A stretch of 64,000 bases of DNA from Actinosynnema sp040640215 (GTDB lineage: Bacteria > Actinomycetota > Actinomycetes > Mycobacteriales > Pseudonocardiaceae). Position 1 is the first letter of the stretch, and the number at the start of each line of letters is the position of its first letter. Under the pieces are notes generated by a model. The model ran no database searches and was not told the origin of the DNA. It saw nothing but the letters and a program-made list of their open reading frames with translations. A program made the position numbers and the translations under genes. The stretch is from the NCBI RefSeq assembly GCF_040640215.1, contig NZ_JBFABG010000003.1, forward strand, positions 620,001 to 684,000, in the 5' to 3' direction. Of the stretch, positions 46,978-55,840 are shown piece by piece.

Positions 46978-47433
46978 TCAGAACGTCCCTGCATGTCTGG
47001 CCCAGCCTCGAGTGCCGAAGGTGGTAGCGGTGCGGTAGGCGTGGATGCCGGCGGCCGGGTAGTCGATGAGCCGGTCGGGCAGGGCGTCGAGGGGAAACCA
47101 GCGGGCCGCAGAGCACTTGTCGGGTTCTCGGTTGGTCGGCGTCCCAGTCCAGTGGCGGGTTTCGAAGAAGAGACCGAGGCGGGGTTCGGGACCGGAGCCG
47201 TTGACGTGCAGGGTGTGCACCAGGCGCAGGTCCGCGGGGTCGACGTGGACGCCGACTTCCTCCTTCGCCTCGCGGACAGCAGCATCGAGAACGGACTCTC
47301 CCGCGTCGAGCTTGCCTGAGGGCAGGTGCCACAGGCCGTCGAAGAGCGGGTTGGTGTCGCGGCGGCGGGTAAGCAGGATGTCGTCGTCGCGGACGAGGAG
47401 GACGTGCACGTCGATCAGGTGTCGGTCAGCCAT
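46978..47433 (-). CDS. NUDIX hydrolase
   Basis: 151 residues. The Nudix box is complete: GKLDAGESVLDAAVREAKEEVG (G-x5-E-x7-REUxEExGU) at about residues 40-61, within the usual compact fold starting VHVLLVRDDDILLTRRRD. It should hydrolyse a nucleoside diphosphate linked to another moiety; the substrate is not predictable. ATG 47433 is the natural start. Single gene, convergent with the APH gene. Confidence 0.88.
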   Translation of the reverse strand: MADRHLIDVHVLLVRDDDILLTRRRDTNPLFDGLWHLPSGKLDAGESVLDAAVREAKEEVGVHVDPADLRLVHTLHVNGSGPEPRLGLFFETRHWTGTPTNREPDKCSAARWFPLDALPDRLIDYPAAGIHAYRTATTFGTRGWARHAGTF

Positions 47434-47750
47434 GGATCCTCGTCGGTTCTCACGCGGTCTGGAACCCGGCGCAGCTTACGAGGTATATAACTATTCGGAT
47501 GCGCCCGGTCGCCGATCGTGCGATCCGTGTCGGTCATGTCGCTGATCCAGACACGAACAGAAGGCGCTGAGCAGCGGTTACCAAGCGCGGTACCAGTTCG
47601 GTAAGCGGTTGGTACCCGCCTTACGGGCCGGTCCACACGACCGTTTGGGCCGAAGCCGGCGAAAAGATCTTGTCGGCGCGTGTCCCCCAACGGTCCTTAT
47701 TCCGGAGTTAAAGGGTGTCATCGCACCCTCGACCACCTCCGGAGGGCTCC
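47434..47750. other. Spacer upstream of excisionase
   Basis: About 300 bases with the NUDIX promoter on one side and the excisionase promoter on the other. It contains GGTACCAGTTCGGTAAGCGGTTGGTACC near 47589 with GGTACC at both ends. No gene seen. Confidence 0.35.
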
Positions 47751-47993
47751 GTGCCTCGATACGACGCCGACACTTACCGTCTGCTGTACACCCCCGCCGA
47801 AGCGGCGGCCTTGCTGGCCGTCCGCGAGTCGTGGCTTCGACGCAAGGCAGGACGCCGGGAGATCCCGTGCACCTTCCTCGGCAAGCACCTGCGCTTCTCC
47901 AGCGACGACCTCACCTCGATCGCCCAGACAGGCGCCCGACTCGCACGCTCCACAAGACCACCCGCCAAGCGCACCAAGTCCTCTCGGAACTGA
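47751..47993 (+). CDS. Excisionase-like MerR/HTH_17 protein
   Basis: 80 residues from GTG 47751, preceded by CGGAGGG. It reads RLLYTPAEAAALLAVRESWL, RRKAGRREIPCTFLGKHLRF, SSDDLTSIAQTG, the HTH_17 excisionase pattern. The tail is basic. It precedes a tyrosine integrase gene by 105 bases in the same orientation, the usual Xis-Int order in actinomycete integrative elements. Confidence 0.8.
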   Translation: MPRYDADTYRLLYTPAEAAALLAVRESWLRRKAGRREIPCTFLGKHLRFSSDDLTSIAQTGARLARSTRPPAKRTKSSRN

Positions 47994-48098
47994 CGAAAGT
48001 TCTTGTGCCGCAACGCTTGCATTACTCGACCGTAGGAGCGTTCATCCTCCTGTCACACCGTGACCACCACACCACCACCGAACGAAGGAGCAGCACAC

Positions 48099-49283
48099 AT
48101 GGCCTGGGTGGAGCAGTCGGGAAGCAACCACTGGCGCGTCCGGTTTCGCCGCGACGACGCCACCATCGGGTCCATCCCCGGTTTCAGGAGCGAGAAAGCC
48201 GCCCAGGACCACGCCAACGACCTCGAATCCGACCAACGTCGCGGCACCTGGCTCGACCCCACCGACGGTCGCACGACCCTGGAGGAGTGGCTCACCGACT
48301 GGTGGGACGCCCTCGACGTCGATACCCGCACCGAGGACAACTACCGCAGCATCGTGCGCAACCACATCACGCCCCATTGGGGCGACACCGCCCTGGCCGA
48401 CATCACCAACCTCAAGGTTCAGGCATGGGCCAAGCAGCTGCGCGCCGGACACCTGTCACCGGTGACCGTCGCCGGGTTCGTCAAGCTGCTCTCCCAGATC
48501 CTCACCGACGCCGCCGAGGACAAGCTCATCGTCGCCAACCCCATCCGGCCGCGACGACGCGGACGCCGCAACCACGCCGCCCGCATCCCCGAGAAAGTCT
48601 GGGCCGAGCCCACCGAGGTGCTGCGCATCGCCGACCAAGTCGCCGCCTTCTACGGACCCATCGGAGCCATGCTCGTCATCACCGCAGGCTGGACCGGCGC
48701 ACGCTGGGGCGAGCTGACCGGCCTGCAACGCCACAACCTCCACCTCTTCGACGACGACACAGGCTTCCTCATCATCGACCCCCAGAACGGCGCCCTGCAC
48801 GAATCCGCCGGCGGCAAGCTCTGGCTCGGCCAGCCCAAGACCGACGCCTCCGCCCGCACCATCAGCCTCAACCCGTCACTCGTCCGACTCCTGCGGGCGC
48901 ACCTGGACAACCACGTCCACCCGCACGTCTTCACCACCCCCGAAGGCGCACTCCAGCGCCGCAGCAACTTCAGCAAACGCGCCATGCGCCCCGCCGCCGA
49001 CGGCAACCTCAACCAGCCCCGCGCCGTCCTGCGCCTCCAACCGGTCAAGCCCGGCCTGACCTTCCACGGACTGCGCCACAGCCACAAGACCTGGATGATC
49101 GCCGACACCATCCCCGAGATCGCCCAGTCACTCCGACTCGGCCACATCCTCAAAGACCCCGTCCAACGCACCTACTCCCACGTCGCCCCCGAAGTCACCA
49201 GCCGCCTGCTCCAGTGCCTGCAGGACCGCTGGGACAAAGCCGTCGTCGACGTCGGTGACAGCTCCTGGCGCAGGATGGCGTAG
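48099..49283 (+). CDS. Tyrosine recombinase/integrase
   Basis: 394 residues from ATG 48099 with AAGGAG 8 bases upstream; the frame is open further but the upstream part is short and proline-rich. N-terminal arm-binding domain (VEQSGSNHWRVRFRRDDATI), SAM-like core-binding domain (TLEEWLTDWWDALDVDTRTE) and catalytic domain with Arg in GWTGARWGELTGL near residue 200, Lys in KTDASARTISL, HGLRHSHKTWM near 323 and the tyrosine in VQRTYSHVAPEV near 358. The catalytic set is complete. No tRNA abuts it, and the DNA after it is full of remnants, so its element seems eroded. Confidence 0.88.
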   Translation: MAWVEQSGSNHWRVRFRRDDATIGSIPGFRSEKAAQDHANDLESDQRRGTWLDPTDGRTTLEEWLTDWWDALDVDTRTEDNYRSIVRNHITPHWGDTALADITNLKVQAWAKQLRAGHLSPVTVAGFVKLLSQILTDAAEDKLIVANPIRPRRRGRRNHAARIPEKVWAEPTEVLRIADQVAAFYGPIGAMLVITAGWTGARWGELTGLQRHNLHLFDDDTGFLIIDPQNGALHESAGGKLWLGQPKTDASARTISLNPSLVRLLRAHLDNHVHPHVFTTPEGALQRRSNFSKRAMRPAADGNLNQPRAVLRLQPVKPGLTFHGLRHSHKTWMIADTIPEIAQSLRLGHILKDPVQRTYSHVAPEVTSRLLQCLQDRWDKAVVDVGDSSWRRMA

Positions 49284-49287
49284 CCGA

Positions 49288-49500
49288 TGCGTGGTCTCCT
49301 CATCTATCACTTCAACGGCGGCAACCACGCCGACAAGCCGGTCGTCATGCACTCCGAGGCCACCCTCGACTACGTCCTGATCGACATTCTGGCCACCCGT
49401 AGCCGCACCCGACCATGTTGTACGCCCAAACCCACCAACGGTCGGCCCGGCTGAGCTGCCCGCCCCTCAATTCACATGGCGCAGGCGGAAGCGACATGCG
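49288..49500 (+). pseudogene. Broken Imm1-family immunity gene
   Basis: The frame opening at ATG 49288 reads MRGLLIYHFNGGNHADKPVV and DYVLIDILATRSRTRP, which matches the start of the intact Imm1-like protein near 55.1 kb (LDVYYFSGGNRANEPV, DDVMTDILANPQPHPT). After a frame change near 49415 it continues MLYAQTHQRSARL before losing similarity. A frameshift plus truncation is the simplest reading. Confidence 0.5.
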
Positions 49501-49603
49501 CGACGAACGAACACTCCGACATGATCGCCACCGGCCGCATCAACGCCGACGCCCTCGACCAAGCGGCAGTGGACGCCCTCGCCTCCTAACTACGGCAAGC
49601 GCC

Positions 49604-49803
49604 GGATTCGGCATCAGCAGGGCCACCGCGCACACCGCTACCACGACGAGACCGTCACCGTGCTCGCCGACCAGGCCCCTGACCCACACGACGCCCTGCG
49701 ACGCGCCGAGGACAAGGGGCTGGGCCACGTGGTCCTCGACGGGAAGGTCTTCTCCGCCGACCGCCTTCGCGAGAAGACCACCAGCGTGAAAGGGGTCCTC
49801 AGT
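49604..49803 (+). pseudogene. IS5-type (DDE_Tnp_4) transposase fragment
   Basis: Two frames carry pieces of a transposase: AGFGISRATAH near 49604 and RYHDETVTVLADQAPDPHDA followed by GHVVLDGKVFSADRLREKTT from 49640 to 49800. The second matches the part of IS5-family enzymes just before the central DDE segment, with LDGK the typical pre-catalytic block. Both ends are missing; it is a relic. Confidence 0.55.
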
Positions 49804-50629
49804 GACCGAGCAACGTTCGCGCGTGTCTTTCGAGCGGTTCGGCGAGGTCGGGGAACTCTCCGCCGCCGATTCGACGCGACAGCCGGGCGATGGTGTAGAG
49901 CTGCGCGAACCGACCCGTGTCCGTGTCGAGGATGTCGGCATAAACGTCGTGTACTCGCTGCGCGATCGTGGGCGTCAGGAGGCTGTAGCACAGCAGGGTC
50001 GCCGCGTCGGTTCCCGCGGGTCCGCGTCCCCACCATTCCCAGTCGAGCAGGCCGAACCGCGGACGCAGCAGGTTCGCCCAGTGGACATCGCCGTGGACGG
50101 TCTCCCATTCGGGCACGGTGGGGTCGACGGCGTCGCCGAAGCGTTGCACGATCCGGTCGGTGATCTTGTCCTGGCTGCTGTTGACGCGTGCGGTCGGTGT
50201 CGCCGCGACAGTGTTGGTGGTGCGGCGCAGCTCGGCCCACCACTCGTCGGGCAGTTCGACCGCGGTGCGCAGTGCGTCGGTGGGTGAGCAAGGTTGGCCA
50301 GGCATGCGGGTCATGAGTTCGGCGCGTTGCTGTCGCCATTCCTCCCACTCGACCACGTCCAGGACGCGCGGTTTGGCGAGGTCGGCGAGGACGTTCGCGT
50401 CGAGGTTGCCCGTCCAGAAGTCGCCGGCGACCCACTGCTTGTCCTCGGACACGACGCGCAGCCAGTACTCGGCGTCGCCCTTGCGGACGGGAGTGCTGAT
50501 CGACCGGTCGTGCCAGCCGAGCAGCGGGTCCCCGGTCACAACCACGCCGAAGTGTTCGGCAGCGCGGTCGAGGTTGTCGCGCATCCACTGCCGGAACCGC
50601 GCGTCGGCTTCGCTTGTGTCGATCGGCAC
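49799..50629 (-). CDS. APH-fold phosphotransferase
   Basis: 276 residues from GTG 50629, with AGAGGGCGAG upstream; a GTG at 50644 overlapping the preceding stop is an alternative. Catalytic loop TVHGDVHWANLLRP near residue 170 and FGLLDWEWWGRGPAGTDAAT near 187 give the H-G-D-x4-N and D-W-E signatures. N-terminal lobe with WHDRSISTPVRKGDAEYWLR. Belongs to the actinobacterial APH family often next to regulators; substrate unknown. Coupled to the upstream ATPase gene. Confidence 0.8.
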   Translation of the reverse strand: MPIDTSEADARFRQWMRDNLDRAAEHFGVVVTGDPLLGWHDRSISTPVRKGDAEYWLRVVSEDKQWVAGDFWTGNLDANVLADLAKPRVLDVVEWEEWRQQRAELMTRMPGQPCSPTDALRTAVELPDEWWAELRRTTNTVAATPTARVNSSQDKITDRIVQRFGDAVDPTVPEWETVHGDVHWANLLRPRFGLLDWEWWGRGPAGTDAATLLCYSLLTPTIAQRVHDVYADILDTDTGRFAQLYTIARLSRRIGGGEFPDLAEPLERHARTLLGH

Positions 50630-50640
50630 CTCGCCCTCTT

Positions 50641-51390
50641 TCACTGTTCGGTGACGTAACGCAGGTAGGCGGCCGGGTTGTTCATGTACCGGCGCCAGTG
50701 GTCGACCAGTGCGAGGTCTTCCCACTTCGTCCGCCGGAACCCGTGGTCGCCCACTTCGATGATGTCGGCGCCCGGTGTGGCGGCCAGGACCGGCGAGTGC
50801 GTCGCGCAGATCACCTGCGCTCCCGATTCACCGAGGTCGTGCAGGAGGTTGACCAGCCGTAGGCAGGATGTGAACGACAGCGCCGCCTCGGGCTCGTCCA
50901 TGAGGTAGAAGCCGGGTTCACGGAACATGTTCGCCAGCACGGTGAGGAAGCTTTCGCCGTGGCTCATCTCGCTGGTGTCTTCTTCCCAGTAGCCGCGCAT
51001 CCCGCTGACGGCTTCCATGAACCCGAACGCCGTCTCGGCCCGCAGGAAGTATCCCCGGCGCTTGGTCCGCGGCCCGCTCTTCTGCCGGGTGCCCGCGGCC
51101 GTGGTCTCCCAGCGGAGCAGGTCACCCAGCACCGTTTTCGGCCGGTCGTTGACGTACTTGCGACCCGCTCGCCCGCCGCGCGCGTCCAGTCCCCATGCCT
51201 CGGCGAACGCCTCGACCAGGGTCGACTTCCCCGAACCGTTCTCCCCGACCAGGAAGGTGATCGGCCGCTCGAAGACCATGCCTTCCCCGGCCATCTGCGC
51301 CACGCACGGCACGGTGAGCGGCCACGGTCGTGAATCCGGAAGACCGGAGGGCAGTAGGTCGTCAGGGATGTACGCGCGGCGGGCAAGCAT
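50641..51390 (-). CDS. ABC/OLD-like AAA ATPase
   Basis: 249 residues from ATG 51390. Walker A FLVGENGSGKSTLVEAFAEA near residue 48, signature-like TSEMSHGESFLTVL near 143, Walker B GFYLMDEPEAALS near 165 and a CATHSP H-loop near 197. This is a compact AAA_15/21-type ATPase without an OLD Toprim domain. Such ATPases occur alone in many genomes (sometimes called small OLD-like or ATP-binding proteins). Adjacent APH gene overlaps its stop. Confidence 0.8.
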   Translation of the reverse strand: MLARRAYIPDDLLPSGLPDSRPWPLTVPCVAQMAGEGMVFERPITFLVGENGSGKSTLVEAFAEAWGLDARGGRAGRKYVNDRPKTVLGDLLRWETTAAGTRQKSGPRTKRRGYFLRAETAFGFMEAVSGMRGYWEEDTSEMSHGESFLTVLANMFREPGFYLMDEPEAALSFTSCLRLVNLLHDLGESGAQVICATHSPVLAATPGADIIEVGDHGFRRTKWEDLALVDHWRRYMNNPAAYLRYVTEQ

Positions 51391-51403
51391 GGGCTGTCCT
51401 TGA

Positions 51404-51845
51404 TCAGTACTCGGTCGGGACGCATTTCCCCTTGGGCGTGCAGTTGCCCGCAGGGTTGCACGCCGGGCCACAACTCGGCCCGCACTGCGGGCCGCACATG
51501 TTCGGCACACACGGCGACACCGGTCGTTGCGCGAACCGCTCGGCCAATGCAGTCGTCGTCGCCAGCATGGTTGGTCCGTTCAGGATCTCGACAAGCGGAG
51601 CAAGCCGCACGTTACCCACCGGCAGCCAACGCGAAAACACGCACGGCCACACCGAGCCGTCCGCGGCAACCGCGACCTTCCCGTCACCGCACTGCCCGCA
51701 CAGCGCAGACGAGTCGGAGGCCATGGCACGCACTCCGCGTCCGATCCCTCGCAAGCGGTCGACGCGGAGCGGGATCGAACGGCGCAACGCCTCCACAATG
51801 TTGGCCTTGGTGCGCTCGTGGCTACCCGCACCTTGGTATCCGGAG
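51404..51845 (-). pseudogene. C-terminal remnant of a radical-SAM/SPASM protein
   Basis: The minus-strand frame, open from about 51845, reads SFSGYQGAGSHERTKANIVE and ALRRSIPLRV, then directly DRLRGIGRGVRA, and ends in a SPASM-like cysteine-rich tail (SSALCGQCGDGKVAVAADGS, VWPCVFSRW, CVPNMCGPQCGPSCGPAC). As I recall intact family members, the IPLRV and DR-RGIGRG segments are separated by about 30 residues, so this copy also has an internal deletion. The radical-SAM barrel with its CxxxCxxC motif is absent. Non-functional relic. Confidence 0.5.
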
Positions 51846-51877
51846 AACGAGCGGCGGCCGTAGGGTCGCAGTGATCG

Positions 51878-54529
51878 ATGTCGTGCCGCGAGCGGGCAGT
51901 GGTGGGTGGTGTCGTGGGCAGGGTGAGACGGCCTAGGCTGCTGAGGTTATGGCTGGTGCTAGCAGCGGTGGGATTGAGTTCCGCATGGTGGCTGCCGTCG
52001 CTGTTGCAGCTGCTCGACTCCTACTGGTCGTTGTCATGGGAAGAGCGTGACCAGCGAGCCAGCGTATTCGGCATGGTGATCGGCGGAATTTCCGCGGTGT
52101 TGAGCGTGGCGTCGATCTGGCAGAGTCGCCGCTCGTATGCCGACGTCAACGCGGCTGCCGAGGTGCTCCCTGTGGCTGCCGGGAGAGTCGGGGTGTTGCC
52201 GAGGATGAAGGTACTGTCGGCGGGACGGGCGCGGGTGCACGAGGCCCTGCCACTGCCGGTCGACTATGGCAGGGCTCGACGTCGGCATTGGGTGCCATGG
52301 CAGGCTGCTGGTGACCTGCTGGACTCGGATCTGCCGTTGTTCGTGGACCGCAATGCCTCACAAGAGGTTGCGAAATGGATGCGCCCGGCCCGCCGCAAGG
52401 GCGGTTTCCTGCTGCTGGTGGGCACCTCCAGTGTGGGCAAGACTCGACTGCTGTACGACATTGCCCGTCGGGAGCTGGGTGATTTCCTGGTCTTAGTACC
52501 GGACCTGGGTGACGGCGCTGCGGTCAACGCCTTGGCCGAGGCTGGGCCACCGGGACCGGTGGTGGTGTGGTTGGACGAGCTGCAACGCTTCTTGAGCGGC
52601 CCTTACTTCGTCCCCGACGGCACCGTCGGACAAGTGCCGGTTAGCGCCGGTGCGTTGCGGCGTCTGCTCGACGGCGACACGCCAGTGATCGTGCTCGCCA
52701 CCCTGTGGCCGAATTATCTCGACCAGCTCCGCGCCACCGACACCGACGACAAGGGCGCGACCAAATCTCGTTACCCTGCAGCCGCCGACGTACTCGCGTT
52801 GCGGACCAAACAGCTACGGGTGGACACGTTCAGCGAGGAGGAAAAGCGGCTTGCCCGCGAGCTGGGTATACGCGATCCGCGGCTGGCCGCTGCCGCCGAT
52901 GGAGTGGACTTCAACGTTACCGAGACGCTCGCCGGCGCCCCGCGCATCATGCAGCGCTACCGCGAGGCGCCTCTTACGCGGCAGGCGGTGGTCCACGCAG
53001 CGGTTGACGCCCGCCGCCTTGGCATCCAGGGACCACTGAGCCGGGAACTGCTACGCGAAGCCTCCCGCGGTTACCTCGTCGACGTCCATCCCGACGACAC
53101 CTGGTTCGGCGATGCCGTTGCGGAACTAACACGCACCGATCGCCGTGAGGATGCCGCCACTGCGCCACTGCAGACCATTCCTACCGCCGACCACCGCGGC
53201 ATCATCGGCTACACCGTCACTGACTATCTGCTCCAGCAACTCCTCTGCGAGCGCCGCAGTGAACTGCTCGACAGTATTACCTGGAACGCTTTCATCGACT
53301 ATGTCCACGAAGCCGATGACCGCCACCGCCTTGCCACGCATGCGTGGCAAAGACTGCAGTACCATCACGCAGAGCGCCTCTATCGCACCCTCGCCGACCG
53401 GGCAGCCGATGCCGCCGTCCGATTAGCCAACCTACTGACCGAGCAGGGCAGAACCGATGAGGCCGTGACGACGCTCCGCCCTCACGCCGACGCTGGCGAC
53501 TCCGAGGCAGCCGAAGGATTGGCTGAACTGCTGCTCGACCGGGACGAGTTTCAGGAGTTGTTCACCCGCGCCGACGCAGGCGACATCGAAGCAGCCGTAC
53601 TGCTGGCCGACACGCTGGTGCACAGCCCCTGGGCAGGACCTGACACGGTCGACGACGCCGTCGCGTTACTGAGCCCTTATGCTGATAAAGACCTTTATGC
53701 CGCCCTCGTAACCGCTGAACTTCTGGTCGATCACGACCGGGATGACGAAGCCGCGACGTTACTGCGTCCCTATGCCGACGACGGCGAAGCCGAAGCAGCC
53801 GCGGAATTGGCCGAGATACTGCTCCGACAAGACAGGATGGAGGAGCTGTACACCCGCGCCGACGCTGGTGACGTCGAGGCAGCCGCAGCATTGGCCAAAC
53901 GACTCGCTGACGAAGGTATGGTGGACGAGGGCCTGGCACTACTGCGCCCACACGCCGACGCCGGTGAGGACTCCGCCGTCTTCGAACTGGGAAAACTACT
54001 AGCCAAACAAGGCCGGATCAAGGAGTTGCGGGCTCGTGCCGACGCTGGTGACAGCTGCGCCGCCTACGAGTTGGCTCACCTGCTGGCTATGCAAGAACGA
54101 GAAGAGGAGTTACGCGCCCGTATCGACGCCGGCGACAGCTACGCCGCCGTCATGCTGGATGCCCTGTTGGTCAAGCAGGGCAAGGCCGACGAAGCCATCG
54201 CACTACTACGGGCCCGCGTCGCCGCTGGCGACTCACAGGCCGTAGTCAGACTGAGCGACCTGCTGGTGAGACAGGGCAGAGTCGACCAGGCTATCGCCGT
54301 ATTGCGTGATCACGTCAATGCCGGAGACTCGTCGGTCGCCAGCGGCTTGGCTCGACTGCTGGCAGAACAAGATGAGCAGCAGTTGCTCTGGCGCGAGGTA
54401 CATGCTGGCAATAGATTCGCCTTCCACCCATTGATCGAACTCATCCGCAAGGCGGGACGGAGCCAGGAGGCCGATCAGCTGCTCGTATGGGGTGTAAGCT
54501 CCGACGGGTCACCGGCACGGCCGTGGTGA
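51878..54529 (+). CDS. Membrane-anchored P-loop NTPase with TPR/Sel1-like repeats
   Basis: 883 residues. Two predicted membrane helices near residues 20-45 (LRLWLVLAAVGLSSAWWLP) and 62-82 (ASVFGMVIGGISAVLSVASI). A P-loop GTSSVGKTRLLYDIARREL lies near residue 190, with VVVWLDELQRFL near 232 as Walker B. From about 490 a series of roughly 34-residue repeats, each with an ADAGD-x2-AA-x2-LA-x-LL-x3-GR-x-DEA pattern, continues to the C-terminus (about ten copies). Architecture is that of STAND-type signalling ATPases, which may act in defence or stress signalling. Actinobacteria encode several such tetratricopeptide NTPases; ligand unknown. Confidence 0.75.
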   Translation: MSCRERAVVGGVVGRVRRPRLLRLWLVLAAVGLSSAWWLPSLLQLLDSYWSLSWEERDQRASVFGMVIGGISAVLSVASIWQSRRSYADVNAAAEVLPVAAGRVGVLPRMKVLSAGRARVHEALPLPVDYGRARRRHWVPWQAAGDLLDSDLPLFVDRNASQEVAKWMRPARRKGGFLLLVGTSSVGKTRLLYDIARRELGDFLVLVPDLGDGAAVNALAEAGPPGPVVVWLDELQRFLSGPYFVPDGTVGQVPVSAGALRRLLDGDTPVIVLATLWPNYLDQLRATDTDDKGATKSRYPAAADVLALRTKQLRVDTFSEEEKRLARELGIRDPRLAAAADGVDFNVTETLAGAPRIMQRYREAPLTRQAVVHAAVDARRLGIQGPLSRELLREASRGYLVDVHPDDTWFGDAVAELTRTDRREDAATAPLQTIPTADHRGIIGYTVTDYLLQQLLCERRSELLDSITWNAFIDYVHEADDRHRLATHAWQRLQYHHAERLYRTLADRAADAAVRLANLLTEQGRTDEAVTTLRPHADAGDSEAAEGLAELLLDRDEFQELFTRADAGDIEAAVLLADTLVHSPWAGPDTVDDAVALLSPYADKDLYAALVTAELLVDHDRDDEAATLLRPYADDGEAEAAAELAEILLRQDRMEELYTRADAGDVEAAAALAKRLADEGMVDEGLALLRPHADAGEDSAVFELGKLLAKQGRIKELRARADAGDSCAAYELAHLLAMQEREEELRARIDAGDSYAAVMLDALLVKQGKADEAIALLRARVAAGDSQAVVRLSDLLVRQGRVDQAIAVLRDHVNAGDSSVASGLARLLAEQDEQQLLWREVHAGNRFAFHPLIELIRKAGRSQEADQLLVWGVSSDGSPARPW

Positions 54530-54715
54530 TACGGCGTGAACCACTGTGGTCTCGCTCGGCGTGCGGTCTTGGCGAAGGACAGCAGTCGTCTGCGCCAGCG
54601 AAAAATGGAGCTGATCGTCGTAAGTCGACAACGTTCGACACTGTGCTTACCGAAATGTCGTCTGTGTGCTTCCCCTCGTAGCGTGGAGACCTGAACCAAG
54701 AGAGATGGTTGGGCC

Positions 54716-54870
54716 GTGGGAGACAAGAGACGCCGGCCCGATCCGGAGTTCCGTGCGGGTGCGGTGCGGATCGTGGCCGAGACCGGCAAGCCGGTCGCGC
54801 AGGTCGCGCGGGATCTGGGGATCAGCGCCTACACCCTGCACAACTGGGTGAAGGCCGACCGGCAGACCGG
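54716..54870 (+). pseudogene. IS3-family OrfA fragment
   Basis: Starts GTG 54716 and reads GDKRRRPDPEFRAGAVRIVA, then VAQVARDLGISAYTLHNWVK, the helix-turn-helix of IS3/IS911-type OrfA. Similarity stops near 54865 (KADRQ), after which a different sequence is spliced on in the same open frame and runs into the Imm1-like gene. Another frame there reads DHLHGTLCRDLLSDGRRPIP and then VEQYRGIDQTWNYGG-stop (about 54870-54985), perhaps the tail of a third gene. Truncated relic. Confidence 0.6.
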
Positions 54871-55027
54871 GTGGACCACCTCCACGGCACCCTCTGCCGC
54901 GACCTGCTGTCCGACGGACGGCGGCCCATCCCGGTCGAGCAGTACCGGGGCATCGACCAGACCTGGAATTACGGCGGGTCACCGTGAGCACCGACCGCCA
55001 TGTGTGTCTGTTCCGCATGCTGCGGTC

Positions 55028-55549
55028 GTGCCCGACGTTTCTTACCTGCCCGAGCCCGTCGTGACTCCGCTCGACGTCTACTACTTCAGCGGCGGCAACC
55101 GCGCCAACGAGCCTGTCACCGTGGACGATGACATCGCCTTGGACGATGTCATGACAGACATCCTGGCCAATCCACAACCGCACCCGACCGTGGTGTACGC
55201 CAGGGACCGGCCGACGATCGGACCGGAGGAGTTGCCGGACCACCAGCTCAAGTTCGACCTCGACACCGAGCACAACATCGCCGCCGTCCACCTGTTCTGC
55301 CCGAGAGGCTTCCTGCCAGCCGGCATGACAGGCGAGGCGGATGACACCACGGCATGGATCGCCCTGCCCCGGCAGCCGGCCACCCCGCTGCTCACCGGCG
55401 TGACGCTCTACATCGACAGGGACACCCGCACCGAGTTCCCCAGGGAAGCCGCCCTGCCGCTGAGCGTGCTTCGCAGTCTTCTGCACGAGTTCATGCGGAC
55501 CGGCAAACGCCCCACATGTGTCGACTGGCAACGGACCGACATCTTCTAG
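55028..55549 (+). CDS. Imm1-family immunity protein
   Basis: 173 residues from GTG 55028; GTG 55061 is a shorter alternative. The open frame continues upstream into an IS3 fragment, but similarity to Imm1 begins around LDVYYFSGGNRANEPVTVDD. Later blocks LDTEHNIAAVHLFCP, VTLYIDRDTRTEFPREAALP and FMRTGKRPTCVDWQ at the C-terminus fit the Imm1 (DddI-like) family, cognate immunity proteins of deaminase and other polymorphic toxins. No toxin gene is adjacent, so it is an orphan immunity gene. Confidence 0.65.
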   Translation: MPDVSYLPEPVVTPLDVYYFSGGNRANEPVTVDDDIALDDVMTDILANPQPHPTVVYARDRPTIGPEELPDHQLKFDLDTEHNIAAVHLFCPRGFLPAGMTGEADDTTAWIALPRQPATPLLTGVTLYIDRDTRTEFPREAALPLSVLRSLLHEFMRTGKRPTCVDWQRTDIF

Positions 55550-55724
55550 CGACAACGCGGCCCCACGCGCCCGTTGACGGCCGTCCGGGACCGTTTGTGG
55601 GTGGCACACCGGAACTGGGCATCCGCAGCCGCTACGGCCGTCGAAAAGTCACCGGGCAGAACCACCCAGCCGGGTTACCGAGACTGGAGCACACAGCTGA
55701 CAACATTTCGTCCGGAGCGACCGC

Positions 55725-55742
55725 CTGCTCCAGATTTGCTCC
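55725..55742 (-). repeat. Core of the boundary repeat, copy D
   Basis: CTGCTCCAGATTTGCTCC is identical to the 18-bp core in copies B and C. The following ACCACCGCAGTCC is a loose match to the CACTGCGGCGTG part of copy C. The rest of the repeat is absent. It lies 40 bases beyond the terminator that follows a tRNA-Ala 3' half. Confidence 0.65.
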
Positions 55743-55771
55743 AGCTCGACCACCGCAGTCCACAGTGGACG

Positions 55772-55820
55772 AAAAAGCAAGATCGCCCGCCACCTGCATT
55801 ACCGCAGGTCAGCGGGCGAT
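55772..55820 (-). terminator. Rho-independent terminator downstream of tRNA-Ala 3' half
   Basis: ATCGCCCGC (55782-55790) pairs with GCGGGCGAT (55812-55820), and inner ACCTGC with GCAGGT. On the minus strand the stem is followed by CTTGCTTTTT (T-run 55776-55772). It sits 20 bases after the tRNA 3' end, so it looks like the native tRNA terminator. Confidence 0.75.
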
Positions 55821-55840
55821 TCGTATGCAGTATTCGATTG

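Noticed and set aside
47609..49258. Long plus-strand open frame overlapping the excisionase and integrase genes
   Set aside because: Its translation is dominated by Arg, Pro and His, has no domain, and is a shadow of the integrase in another frame.
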